Assembly: GCF_900099965.1 (NCBI RefSeq)
Contig: NZ_FNDJ01000008.1
Coordinates: 1-64,000, forward strand
Source: Nonomuraea jiangxiensis
Lineage (GTDB): Bacteria; Actinomycetota; Actinomycetes; Streptosporangiales; Streptosporangiaceae
Direction of reading: 5' to 3'
DNA: 64,000 bases
The position numbers were made by a program, and so were the translations under genes. Under the pieces are notes generated by a model. That model was given only the letters and a program-made list of their open reading frames with translations, was not told where the DNA came from and searched no databases. Position 1 is the first letter of the stretch. The number at the start of each line of letters is the position of its first letter. Of this stretch, positions 18,684 through 28,300 are shown in pieces.

Positions 18684-18782
18684 ATGAACGCATCATCGCT
18701 GCACTTCAACGCCTTCATCTGGCCCAACGGCTCGACCCTGCGCACCGCTGGCGCCTGCGGGGTCGAAGGCGCCCTCCGCTGA
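18684..18782 (+). CDS. Very small ORF with ribosome site, possible truncated LLM flavin oxidoreductase start
   Basis: A 32-residue frame begins at ATG 18684, 7-8 nt after AAAGGCGAG. The N-terminus SSLHFNAFIWPNGS resembles the first strand of NtaA/SnaA-type luciferase-like monooxygenases (LHLNAF...), but the frame stops after residue 32 and no continuation was found. It is either a remnant whose 3' part is lost or a small peptide with its own role. It follows mug directly. Confidence 0.3.
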   Translation: MNASSLHFNAFIWPNGSTLRTAGACGVEGALR

Positions 18783-18947
18783 CGGCCTGGGCTGCCACGC
18801 TCACTAAAGTCCTCATCAAATCGGCATCCATCGCGCTTAGCCGACTTTCCCGCAGGATATGACATCGCCCGCGATCTTCATCGGACCTAACAATCATATG
18901 TCCGATTATGCGAAATATAAGTGGCATATTCCTTTCATGGGGGATTT

Positions 18948-19742
18948 GTGAGCACATCTAAAATGCTGTCGGGCCTCATCGTCATGGGCGCGGCCACGTT
19001 GACAGTCGCCCCTCTGGCGGCGCACGGCGACGTGGAGCCGGTACAGGCCGATGCCGGCACCACGGCGGGCCAGGCAACCTTGCCGGGCCTCGCCTCCGGC
19101 GACCGGTGGGGCATCATCGGCCGTAACACCCTGGGCGGGCCGAACGCGGTCCTGCGCGAGGGCCCCTACGGGCGTACGGGCACCGCGTTCGCGGCCACCC
19201 AGGAGCCGCCCTACGGCCAAGGCAGCCTCGGCATCATCGTCGGCAGCGGCAACGACAAGATCGCGTTCGGCAACGAGACGATCTTCGCGGGCGATCGGCT
19301 CTCCACCATCCGCACGCTGAAGTACTGGGTGTTCGCGGGTGTCGACTCCCTGGCCGGGGTCAGCCTGCCGAACATCACCATCGAGGCCGACCCCAATGTG
19401 GGCACCGCCGAGTACACGAGCCTCGTCTACCTGCCCGACTCCTCTACCAGCCCGTCCGCTCCGGCGACTCGCACCCCCAACGTCTGGCAGCAGTACGATG
19501 CATCCGCAACCGGAAGCAGGTGGTACGCGACGGGCGCCACGGGGACCCTCATCGGCTGCACCCAGGCCACGCCGTGCTCGTTCGCCGAGCTCCAGACCCG
19601 ACTGCCGGACGCGGTGGTCAGCCTCAGCCTGGGGATCTCGAAAGGCAGGGACAACGCGTTCGTGGGCGCCGTCGACGGGCTTCAGGTCAACAACAAGGTC
19701 TATGACTTCGAATTCTCCGGTGTGCGAACGCGGCACATCTGA
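18948..19742 (+). CDS. Secreted protein of unknown function
   Basis: The protein has 264 residues from GTG 18948; ATG at 18963 is an alternative. A signal peptide (MLSGLIVMGAATLTVAPLAAHG) is followed by a mature domain rich in Gly, Thr and Ser. WGIIGRNTLGGPNAVLREG, GSLGIIVGSGNDKIAFGNE and FAGDRLSTIRTLKYWVF suggest a beta-rich carbohydrate-binding-like fold. Two Cys (TLIGCTQATPCSF) may form a disulfide. No family was recognised. The upstream region is AT-rich (TTATGCGAAATATAAG), a probable promoter. A bidirectional hairpin lies just after the stop. Confidence 0.7.
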   Translation: MSTSKMLSGLIVMGAATLTVAPLAAHGDVEPVQADAGTTAGQATLPGLASGDRWGIIGRNTLGGPNAVLREGPYGRTGTAFAATQEPPYGQGSLGIIVGSGNDKIAFGNETIFAGDRLSTIRTLKYWVFAGVDSLAGVSLPNITIEADPNVGTAEYTSLVYLPDSSTSPSAPATRTPNVWQQYDASATGSRWYATGATGTLIGCTQATPCSFAELQTRLPDAVVSLSLGISKGRDNAFVGAVDGLQVNNKVYDFEFSGVRTRHI

Positions 19743-19751
19743 GTTGCCGAC

Positions 19752-19796
19752 CTCCCCGGGAGGCCCGTACGCCGAGCGGCGGGCCCTTCCGGGGAG
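19752..19796. terminator. Hairpin between convergent genes
   Basis: Arms CTCCCCGG / CCGGGGAG enclose further complementary GGCCCG and GCC / GGC segments. It starts 9 nt after the stop of the secreted protein gene and faces the convergent response-regulator gene, so it can serve both directions. Confidence 0.7.
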
Positions 19797-19854
19797 CGGT
19801 CCAGGGACATGGCTGCATGCTCTGCCCCAGTGTGGCCGCCGCCGCTGAGCCTCA

Positions 19855-20490
19855 TCAGGACCGGTTGAACAGCCCCCGCTCGAAGGCCACCGCGACGGCG
19901 GCGGCGCGGTCGTTGACGCCGAGCTTGGCGTAGATGTGCAGCAGGTGGCTCTTCACGGTGGCCTCGCTGATGAACAGGCGGGAGGCCGCCTCGCGGTTGG
20001 TGGAGCCGCGGGCGATCAGCGCGAGCACCTCCAGCTCTCGCGCGCTCAGCGGATCGGACGGCGCGCGTACCTGGCTGAGCAGCCGGGTGGCCACTGAGGG
20101 AGACAGGACCGCCTCGCCGCGCGCGGCGGCCCGCACGGCGCGGACCAGTTCCTCGGGCATCGCGTCCTTCAGCAGGTAGCCGGTCGCGCCCGCCTCGATG
20201 GCCGGCAGCACGTCGCTGTCGGTGTCGTAGGTCGTCAGCACGAGGATCCTGGCCGTACTGCCGCGCTCAGCCAGCCGCCTGATCGCGGTGACCCCGTCAG
20301 TGCCCGGCATCCGCAGGTCCATCAGGATCACGTCGGGCCGCAACTCCTCGGCGAGGCTGACCGCCCGGGCGCCATCACCCGCCACCCCGACCACCTCGAA
20401 GCCCGGCTCGCCGGTGAACATGCCGCACAGCCCGTCGCGGACGATGGGATGGTCGTCGACGACGATCAGCCGGATCGGGAGCTCGCTCAT
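19855..20490 (-). CDS. NarL/LuxR-type response regulator
   Basis: The protein has 211 residues. The receiver domain carries VVDDHP, phospho-acceptor D58 in VILMDLRMPG and a conserved Lys in GYLLKDA. A LuxR-type helix-turn-helix (LSARELEVLALIARGSTNREAA...SEATVKSHL) ends the protein. It overlaps the kinase gene by 4 nt (ATGA), so translation is coupled. It is the last gene of a four-gene ABC exporter / two-component operon, and probably controls that operon in response to envelope stress or a peptide. The signal itself cannot be read. Confidence 0.93.
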   Translation of the reverse strand: MSELPIRLIVVDDHPIVRDGLCGMFTGEPGFEVVGVAGDGARAVSLAEELRPDVILMDLRMPGTDGVTAIRRLAERGSTARILVLTTYDTDSDVLPAIEAGATGYLLKDAMPEELVRAVRAAARGEAVLSPSVATRLLSQVRAPSDPLSARELEVLALIARGSTNREAASRLFISEATVKSHLLHIYAKLGVNDRAAAVAVAFERGLFNRS

Positions 20491-21731
20491 CGGGGCTCCC
20501 GAACCGGGACCGTGGCCGAGACGGCGGTGCCCGCGCCGGGCTCCGACTCGATCTCCAGGCTGCCCGCCAGCCTGGCCACGCGTTGCCGCATGGACGTCAT
20601 GCCGAAGCCGCCGCTGTGAGCGCCCGGGATGAACCCAGCGCCGTCGTCACGCACGTCCAGCGTGACCACTTCATCCATGTACGACACGGTGACACCGACC
20701 CGCGCGGCACCCGCGTGCTTGCCCACGTTGGCCAGGGCCTCCTGCGCCACTCGCAGCAGGGTCACCTCCACCTCGGGGTGCAGCGGCCGGGCCGTGCCGG
20801 TCGTGGCGAACTCGGTTCGCACTCCGTGGATGCCCTCCCACCGTCTGGCCACCTCCGCCAGCGCCTCCGGCAGACGGACAGACTCCAGCTCGGCCGGACC
20901 CACCGCGTGCACTGACCGGCGGGCCTCGGCCAGGCTGTCCCTGGCCAGTCTGGCGGCGTTGTCGAGGTGGCGCTGCCACTCGGCGGGGTCGTCCTTGGCC
21001 TTGGCGGCCGCCTGGACCTGGGTGATGATCCCGGCCAGCCCCTGAGCCAGCGTGTCGTGGATCTCCCGTGCCATGCGCTGGCGCTCGTCGGTCGCGCCTG
21101 CCTCGCGGGCGTGCAGGAGGAGCTGGGCCTGGAGCCCGGCGTTCTCCCGCATCGTGTCCTCCAGCCTGGCGTTGGTCTCGGCAAGCTGTTCGACCATCTT
21201 CTTTCTCCGGACGCTCTGGTCGGCGGTCATATCGCCGAAGAGGCTGATCACGACGACCAGGATCACGATGGCGACGATGACCAGCACGTAGGAGGAGATG
21301 ATGGCCGGATCAGGGCCGGGCAGGCCGCCGAAGTAGCCGGTGACCGCGGCCGCCGCCGTCGCGGCAACGCCGGCGATCCGCCATCGCCCACGCAGCAGAT
21401 GCCAGGAGTGGACGTAGCCGGTGAAGGCGAAGAAGCCGGCGAACCACGGGCTGAGCAGGCCCAGCGCCGCGACGAACACCACCAGCCCGGCGATGTAGAG
21501 GCCTGCCGCCTTGCCGTTCGCCATCCAGGCAGGGTGCAGCGTGACCATCCAGAGCGTCCATGCTGCGGCGAGCGCGCTCAGCCCCAGAACGCCGAGCCGA
21601 TGGTCCCACGAGGTGCCGTCCCCGGTGAGCAGCGCGAGCCCTGCCGAGACGGCCAGCAGCGCGTACGGGAGGACAGCCAGACCGGTGGCCCACTGCTCTT
21701 GCGCGGTGTCGAGCGGGTCGGACGGCGTCAT
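20487..21731 (-). CDS. DesK/LiaS-type sensor histidine kinase
   Basis: The protein has 414 residues from ATG 21731. About six hydrophobic helices occupy the first 190 residues, followed by a coiled linker (KKMVEQLAETNARLEDTMRENA). HisKA_3 has the phospho-acceptor H225 in REIHDTLAQGLAGI. The HATPase domain has QEALANVGKHAGA and DDGAGF. There is no extracellular sensor loop of any size, so it likely senses signals in the membrane, as LiaS/BceS-like kinases do. It sits 7 nt after the ABC permease and overlaps the regulator by 4 nt. Confidence 0.9.
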   Translation of the reverse strand: MTPSDPLDTAQEQWATGLAVLPYALLAVSAGLALLTGDGTSWDHRLGVLGLSALAAAWTLWMVTLHPAWMANGKAAGLYIAGLVVFVAALGLLSPWFAGFFAFTGYVHSWHLLRGRWRIAGVAATAAAAVTGYFGGLPGPDPAIISSYVLVIVAIVILVVVISLFGDMTADQSVRRKKMVEQLAETNARLEDTMRENAGLQAQLLLHAREAGATDERQRMAREIHDTLAQGLAGIITQVQAAAKAKDDPAEWQRHLDNAARLARDSLAEARRSVHAVGPAELESVRLPEALAEVARRWEGIHGVRTEFATTGTARPLHPEVEVTLLRVAQEALANVGKHAGAARVGVTVSYMDEVVTLDVRDDGAGFIPGAHSGGFGMTSMRQRVARLAGSLEIESEPGAGTAVSATVPVREPR

Positions 21732-21738
21732 CTCCGCC

Positions 21739-22443
21739 TCACTCCCAGCGGAAGAAGCGGGCCGCGACCAAACCGATGAGCAGTGCATACACCGCCATTA
21801 TCGCCAGAAGCAGAGGCTGTGTCGCGGCCCCGCTCCAGGCGTCGTGGACGGCCTGCCTGAACAGGCCGAGCGGGGTGAACTCGCCGATCGTGGCCAGCAG
21901 CTCGGGCATGGCCTCCTTGGGCTGCATCAGTCCGCCAAGGAAGGCCAGCGGGAAATAGAGCAGCACTCCGATACCGTTGGCGGCGCGCCCGCTCGCCGCG
22001 GTCGCGGCGATGAGCAGACCGACCGCGAAGATCGCCGAGGTGCCGAGCAGAAAGGCTGTCACCATGGCCACGGCGCGGGCGGGCAGGGCCGCCTGGAAGA
22101 TCACCACCGAGACCGTGACGAGCACCGCCGAGGCGAGCAACGCGAACACGAGCTGGAGGATCAGCTGCACGCTCAGCAGGGCGCCTGGGCTGACCGGCGT
22201 GGTGGACAGCCTGCGCAGGATGCCCCGCTCCCGATAAGTGGCCAGGGTGGTGGGCACCATGTAGAGCCCCACCAACCCGACCGCGATCGTCATCGACATC
22301 GAGGGCAACGCGGTGTCCCCCGGGCTGGTCCCGCCGCTGAAGATCACCAGGATGAAGAGCGGGACGGCCATGCTGAAGATCGCACTGGGATCGCGCAGCA
22401 GCAGCTTGGACTCGACCTTGGCGAGTTTGGAGAAGCCGGTCAT
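21739..22443 (-). CDS. ABC-2-type transporter permease
   Basis: The protein has 234 residues with six predicted membrane helices. It includes LVGLYMVPTTLATYRERGILRRLSTTPV, the characteristic ABC-2 segment contacting the ATPase, and FPLAFLGGLMQPKEAMPELL. It starts at ATG 22443, overlapping the ATPase stop by 4 nt. Together they form an exporter of the drug/lantibiotic resistance type (DrrB/NatB-like). The substrate is unknown. Confidence 0.9.
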   Translation of the reverse strand: MTGFSKLAKVESKLLLRDPSAIFSMAVPLFILVIFSGGTSPGDTALPSMSMTIAVGLVGLYMVPTTLATYRERGILRRLSTTPVSPGALLSVQLILQLVFALLASAVLVTVSVVIFQAALPARAVAMVTAFLLGTSAIFAVGLLIAATAASGRAANGIGVLLYFPLAFLGGLMQPKEAMPELLATIGEFTPLGLFRQAVHDAWSGAATQPLLLAIMAVYALLIGLVAARFFRWE

Positions 22444-23360
22444 CGGGTCTCCTGGGTGCCGAAGGCACGGCCGGTCAGGGCGACGAAGGCGTCGTCCAGC
22501 GTGTGCCGCCCGACCCGCAACTCGGCCACTGGGACATGGCCACGCGCTAGCGCGGAGGTCACCGCGCCGGCGAAGTCGCCTCGGCCCGTGACGATCACCC
22601 GGTCGCCGGAGCGGGTCACCGACACCACCCCCGGCAACCCCATCAGCAGCGCGTCGTCGAAAGGCGCCAGCGGCCGGAAGCGCAGATGCTGGTCGGCGTC
22701 CACAGCCGAGATCAGGTTCGAGGGGGTGTCCAACGCGACGATCCGCCCCCGGTCGAACACCGCGACCCGGTCGCACAGTTCCTCCACCTCGTCCATGTAG
22801 TGGCTGACCAGGACGACCGTCACACCCCCCGTCCGAATCCGCTTGATCAGCTCCCAGGTGACCCGGCGGGCAGCCGGATCCAGCCCCGTGGTCAGCTCGT
22901 CCAGGAAGGCCACCTTCGGGTCGCCCACCAGTGCCAGGGCAATGAACAGGCGCTGCTTCTGCCCGCCGGACAGGGTGGCGAACCTGGCCTGACGCTTGTC
23001 GGCCAGCCCCCACTCCTCCAGCAGTTCGCGCCAGTCCTTGGGGGCGCGGTAGAAGGAGGCGTACAGGTCGAGCGCCTCCCACACCTTGATGTTCTCCGGC
23101 AGGAGCGACTCCTGCAGTTGTACGCCGACCTGGTGGCTCAGCTCCCGCCCATCCCTGACCGGGTCGAGCCCGAGCACCCTGATCGATCCCGAGTCGGGCC
23201 GCCGCAATCCCTCGGCGCACTCCACGGTGGTCGTCTTACCCGCGCCATTGGGCCCGAGGATGCCGAAGATCTCGCCCTGCTCCACGGAGAAGGACACCTC
23301 GTTCACCACCGGGAGCCTGCCGTACGTCTTGACGAGGTCGTTCACCTCGATAACCGCCAT
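22440..23360 (-). CDS. ABC transporter ATP-binding protein
   Basis: The protein has 306 residues from ATG 23360 with a GAAGG ribosome site. Walker A GPNGAGKT, Q-loop QLQES, signature LSGGQKQR, Walker B VAFLDELTTGLDP and switch His VLVSHY are all present. The C-terminal extension after residue 220 is typical of DrrA/CcmA-like exporters. It is the first gene of the operon ATPase-permease-kinase-regulator. The upstream 250 bp hold a transposase remnant, so the promoter lies in or beyond it. Confidence 0.93.
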   Translation of the reverse strand: MAVIEVNDLVKTYGRLPVVNEVSFSVEQGEIFGILGPNGAGKTTTVECAEGLRRPDSGSIRVLGLDPVRDGRELSHQVGVQLQESLLPENIKVWEALDLYASFYRAPKDWRELLEEWGLADKRQARFATLSGGQKQRLFIALALVGDPKVAFLDELTTGLDPAARRVTWELIKRIRTGGVTVVLVSHYMDEVEELCDRVAVFDRGRIVALDTPSNLISAVDADQHLRFRPLAPFDDALLMGLPGVVSVTRSGDRVIVTGRGDFAGAVTSALARGHVPVAELRVGRHTLDDAFVALTGRAFGTQETR

Positions 23361-23454
23361 GCACCAACCTTCGGCCGGACCTCCTCTCGCCCGAATCGCC
23401 CGCCCGGCCATGGTCCGCCGCTGATGCGGCTGAGCCCGGAATCCACCGATCGGT

Positions 23455-23607
23455 TGATGCGGTCCCCCGAGGACTCCAGTACATCGCCCGGGCGGACGGC
23501 ACCTCCAGCGTCTTGTTGACCACGGTGCGGGTCGCGGCGCGCAGGTTGTCGCGGTTGACGAACAGCCGGCGGCGCACGCTCCAGCGGTGGGTGATCTCCT
23601 CGTAACG
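23455..23607 (-). pseudogene. Tn3-family transposase remnant
   Basis: The minus strand reads RYEEITHRW, then RRRLFVNRDNLRAATRTVVN, then W(x)PRGTAS. This matches the core of Tn3-type transposases (EITHR...VNRDNLR.A...VN.T...W..GTA.ASDS). Only about 50 residues remain, with no start, no catalytic continuation and no 38-bp terminal repeat recognised nearby. It is a relic immediately upstream of the ABC operon. Confidence 0.6.
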
Positions 23608-24125
23608 CCCCCGCCGGCATTCTGTGGGCCGTGATGGCCACTTCCGTCGCGATCCCCGGCATCTTTTGCATGAGCTTCGGCATAAGCCCTGAATCGCTGC
23701 ACCACGGGATCGGAGCGGCTGGGCGCTGTGTTCGGCCCCTGCGGGTCCTCGGCATCGTCACGCTATCCGCCCGAAGGCCGGGGCGCATGAGTCGCAGCCG
23801 GTGAGCGCGCCAGGTGGCGGGGGGCGGCGTGACGGCGGAGGACGAGCCGATGGCCGGCACAGGCGGTGACGGGCCGTCAGCTGGAGGGCCGGCGAGAGGC
23901 GGCGGCAGGACGGCGGCGTGTGGCCGAGTCGGTGCGGGCACGGGCGGATTCACCATGCGGATTCACCATGCGGATCGCCGGGAGGGGCGGGCGGCGGCAG
24001 GGGTTATGGGGTGGGGGGCGCGGGCGTGGGGGATGCGGGCAAGCTCGATCTTGGGGTCACCGTAACAGCCGCATCCACCTTTGGCCAGACATAAGCGGAA
24101 GTTCTGACTCCTCCAGCGCTAGTTC
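23608..24125. other. Gene-free, GC-rich
   Basis: Long frames occur on both strands but are Pro/Arg/Gly-rich and match nothing. One 12-nt direct repeat (GGATTCACCATG) occurs twice at about 23948-23972. No gene is supported. Confidence 0.4.
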
Positions 24126-24157
24126 TTGACATTTCGCCGAAAATGGCGCGTACTTCG
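24126..24157 (+). promoter_or_regulatory. Candidate promoter of the laccase locus
   Basis: A perfect -35 box TTGACA (24126-24131) is followed after 19 nt by TACTTC (24151-24156), a weak -10. Between them lies the palindrome TTTCGCCGAAA (24132-24142). The spacer is longer than ideal, and the 110-nt leader to the ATG at 24270 leaves room for another start point. Confidence 0.45.
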
Positions 24158-24269
24158 ATCGAATGTCGATCTCACTACCCCCCACAGCATCACCGATCAC
24201 GACGCGACCGGTCCAGGTCCCGAGCACCCCGCAAGTCACCCTCACGCAAGCGTCACCGATTGGGGAACC

Positions 24270-25259
24270 ATGACCGAGGTAGGCAGAGGCATGCCGGAAA
24301 GCCTGCTCTCCCGGCGTGCCTTCACCACGTCCGCGGCGGCTGCCGCATTAGCACCACTGATCACAGCGAACCAGACCGCGGCGTCGACCCACGCCGGTAC
24401 GACCACGGGCGCGGTCCGCCGCATCACCCTGTACGCCGAGCGGCTGGAGGACGGCCAACTGGGCTACGGCCTGGAGCCCGGCAAGGCCACGATTCCCGGG
24501 CCGCTCATCGAGATGGTCGAGGGCGACACGCTTGAGATCGAGATGGTCAACAACCTGGACGTGACGGCGAGTCTGCACGTCCACGGGGTGGACTACGACG
24601 TGGCCAGCGACGGTACGAGACTGAACGACAGCGTGGTCGAGCCCGGGGGCCGGCGCACCTACATCTGGCGCACCCACGCGCAGGGCAGGCGCGGGGGCGG
24701 CGCGGGCATCGAGCCCGGCAGCGCGGGTTACTGGCACTACCACGACCACGTGGTGGGGACCGATCACGGCACGGGCGGCATCCGGCAGGGGCTGTACGGC
24801 CCGCTGGTGGTCCGGCGGAAGAAGGACGTCAGGCCGGACAAGACGTTCACCGTCGTCTTCAACGACATGATGATCAACAATCGCCGCGCGCACGAGGCGC
24901 CGGAGTTCGTCGCCAAGGTCGGCGAGCGGGTGGAGTGGATCGTGATCACCCACGGCGAGTTCTACCACACGTTCCACATCCACGGGCACCGCTGGGCCGA
25001 CAACCGCACCGGCATGCTGGAGAGCCTCGAGGACCAGAGCCGGATCATCGACACCAAGATCACCGGGCCCGCCGAGTCGTTCGGCTTCCAGCTGATCGCG
25101 GGCGAGCGCGTCGGCCCGGGGGCGTGGATGTACCACTGCCACGTCCAGAGCCACTCCGACATGGGGATGGCCGGCATCTTCACGGTGACGGACGCGGACG
25201 GGAACGTGCCGGGTCATCCGGGCGGCGGTCACTCAGGCGGTGACCACGCGGGCCACTGA
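24270..25259 (+). CDS. Two-domain small laccase (SLAC-type multicopper oxidase), Tat-exported
   Basis: The protein has 329 residues; ATG 24270 follows GGGGAAC. SRRAFTTS (14-21) before a hydrophobic Ala stretch fits a Tat signal, expected for a folded copper enzyme. Type 2/3 copper ligands: H103/H105 (HVHG), H156/H158 (WHYHDH), H236/H238 and H289/H291. Type 1 site: H233, C290, H295, M300 in HTFHIHGH and HCHVQSHSDMGM. Length and order match Streptomyces SLAC/EpoA, which work as trimers and reduce O2 to water while oxidising phenols or other one-electron donors. The tail GHPGGGHSGGDHAGH is unusually His-rich and may bind copper. It leads a set of three exported redox genes. Confidence 0.93.
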   Translation: MTEVGRGMPESLLSRRAFTTSAAAAALAPLITANQTAASTHAGTTTGAVRRITLYAERLEDGQLGYGLEPGKATIPGPLIEMVEGDTLEIEMVNNLDVTASLHVHGVDYDVASDGTRLNDSVVEPGGRRTYIWRTHAQGRRGGGAGIEPGSAGYWHYHDHVVGTDHGTGGIRQGLYGPLVVRRKKDVRPDKTFTVVFNDMMINNRRAHEAPEFVAKVGERVEWIVITHGEFYHTFHIHGHRWADNRTGMLESLEDQSRIIDTKITGPAESFGFQLIAGERVGPGAWMYHCHVQSHSDMGMAGIFTVTDADGNVPGHPGGGHSGGDHAGH

Positions 25260-25398
25260 CGGCCCCCCGAGACCGGATCCGGTCGCCCCCCTGCCGTACG
25301 AGCACGGCCCCATGCAGACGTCGACACCCCGGACCGCGGCCGACCCCCGAACTCGTCCGCACATGGTCCCGAACCACCCTCGATCCCAAGGAGCAATG

Positions 25399-28300
25399 AT
25401 GGGTCGAACAGGCAATTTACCGTCCCGGCCATCCGCCTGGCGACGCGTGCTGATGACGATGTCGAGTGCCGTCCTGGTGCTCGGACTGGCCGCCCCGGCC
25501 GCCGTGCCGGCCCAGGCAGAGGCCCGGTTACAGGCCCAGTTACAGGCACAGGCCCCCGCCCCGGCCGCCAAGAAGCCCGCCGTCAACGTGCTGGTCTTCA
25601 GCGGTCAGGCCGCGCAGCAGGACGACCCGGTGCGGGCGGCCGCGACGGCGATCAGGGAGCTGAGCAAGAAGAACGGGTTCTCCGTCGAGGAGGCCCAGGA
25701 TCCGGCGGTCTTCACCGCCGACAACCTGGCGCGGTTCCGCGGCGTGGTGTTCCTGTCCGCCAACGGCGTGAGCCTGGACGAATCGCAGCTCGCCGCCTTC
25801 CAGGCGTACATCAGGGGCGGCGGCGGGTTCGTCGGCATCCGTGACGCCGCCCGCGCGCAGGTGGACTCGGCCTGGTTCACCGAACTGATCGGCACCCGTC
25901 CCGTCGGCGCCCTCCCCATCGCGGAGAAGGTGACCGAGGCCGCGGCGAGCGCGGAGAACCCGCCGAACGAGACCAAGGACAAGGCTTTCGACGGGGACAA
26001 CGACACCAAGTGGCTGGCCCGTACGCCGACCGCGTGGGTGCAGGGCAAGCTGGACAAGCCCGTCGCGGTGGCGCACTACGCGCTGACGTCGGCCAACGAC
26101 TCCGCCGGCCGGGACCCGAAGGACTGGACCCTCCAGGGCTCGCAGAACGGGACCACCTGGACGGATCTCGACAAGCGCACCGGGGAGACCTTCCCCCAGC
26201 GGTTCCAGACCAAGGAATACAAGTTCGAGAACACCACGGCGTACCAGTACTACCGGCTCAACATCACCGCGAACAGCGGTGAGCCCCTGACCCAGCTCGC
26301 CGAGCTGCGGCTGTTCGGGCCCGACTCCGCGCCTCCCCCCGCGCCGAAGGAGCAGAAGGCCGTCGTGGACATCCTCGACCGCCGGCATCCGGCGAACGAG
26401 GGACTTCCGCTCACCCTGTCGCGGACCGACAAGTGGCTGAGCTGGAACCCCAATCCGGTGGGCAAGGTCCACACGATCGCGCAGGTCGAGGAGTGGACCT
26501 ACAACCCGAGCATGAACGGCAACGGCCCGTTCCATCCGGTCTCCTGGTGCCGTGACTACGACGGCGGCCGGTCCTTCTACACCGGCATGGGCGGCACCGC
26601 GGCGAGCTACACCAGCGACAAGCAGTTCCGCACGCACCTCGCCGGCGCCATCCGGTGGGCGACCGGCATCGTCCGGGGCGACTGCCAGGCGACCATCGCG
26701 GCCAACTACACCACGGAACGGCTGACCGCGCCGAACACGCAGGGCCAGCTCGACCAGATCGGCGAACCGCACGGCCTGACCATCGCACCGAACGGCAAGG
26801 TGTTCTACATCGGCAAGGCGGCCTGCGCCACCGGCCCGATCCGCGACTGGAGCGACCCGAAGGTGGGCCTCGGCTGCGGCACCATCCACCAGTGGGACCC
26901 GAGGACCAAGCAGGTCAAACTGCTGACCACGCTGCCCGTCATGGGCAACCGCGGCAGCGGCGACGAGCTGGTCAAGAACGAGGAGGGCCTGGTCGGCATC
27001 ACCCTCGACCCGGACTTCGCGGAGAACGGCTGGATCTACACGTACTGGATGCCGCACGCGTCGATCGACCGGGACAGGCGCATCGGCAAGCGGACGGTCT
27101 CCCGGTTCGACTACGACTCGCGGACCCAGACGATCGACCAGAGCAGCCGCAAGGACCTCCTGCAGTGGGACACCCAGATCCACAGCTGCTGCCACGCGGG
27201 CGGAGGCATGACCTTCGACGAGGACGGCAACCTCTACATCGGCACCGGTGACAGCAACTCCTCCGGCGGATCCGGCGGTTACTCCGGGAACAACTGGACC
27301 CAGGACTACAAGGGCACCTCGTTCCAGGACGCCCGCCGTACCTCCGGCAACACCAACGACCTCAACGGCAAGATCCTCCGCATCCACCCGGAGCCCGACG
27401 GCACCTACACGATCCCCGAGGGCAACCTGTTCACCGGCGAGGAAGAGGGCGGCGGCAAGACCCGCGCGGAGATCTGGGTGATGGGCGTCCGCAACATCGC
27501 GCGGCTGCAGTGGGACAAGGAGAACGACTGGCTCACGGCCGGCTGGGTCGGTCCGGACGCCGGCGGCCCGAGCGAGACGTGGGGACCGGCGAAGTACGAG
27601 ACCGTGACGGTTCTCACCTCCGCCGGCAACCAGGGCTGGCCGTACTGCATGGGCAACAAGCAGCCCTACCGCGACCGCAGCAACAGCGACGCCACCCAGC
27701 CCGCCGAGTGGTACGACTGCGACAACCTGAAGAACACCTCGCCGCGCAACACCGGCCTCGTCGACATTCCGCCGGCGCGCGACAACATGATCTGGTACTC
27801 GCCGCAGGGCGGCGGCCCGGTCTACCCGAAGCGGCAGGACGGCAGCGGTCTCCCGACGTACAAGCAGGGCGAGGAGACCTTCACCATGCCCTACCTCAAG
27901 GGCGGCGGCCAGGCGGTCATGTCGGGCCCGACCTACCACCGCTCCCAGACCGACACCGACAGCGGGGTCGCGTGGCCGGAGTACTGGGACAACAAGTGGT
28001 TCATCGGTGACCAGTCCAACGGCAACAACCGCATCGCCGTGACCGTGAACCCGGAGACCGCCCGGGACGCGGGCCGGCCGGCGTTCGCCGAGGACCTGCG
28101 GAACATCATCCCGGGCGGCGGCGGCGCCAACCAGCTCCAGTCGTGGATGGACGCGAAGTTCGGGCCCGACGGCGCGCTCTACATGCTCGACTACGGCAGC
28201 GGCTTCTTCAGCCTGCACGCGAACCAGAAGCTGGTCCGCGTCACCTACAAGGGCGGCCCGGCGACGCCGAACCCGGACGCCGCCGTGGCGCGTCCCGCCC

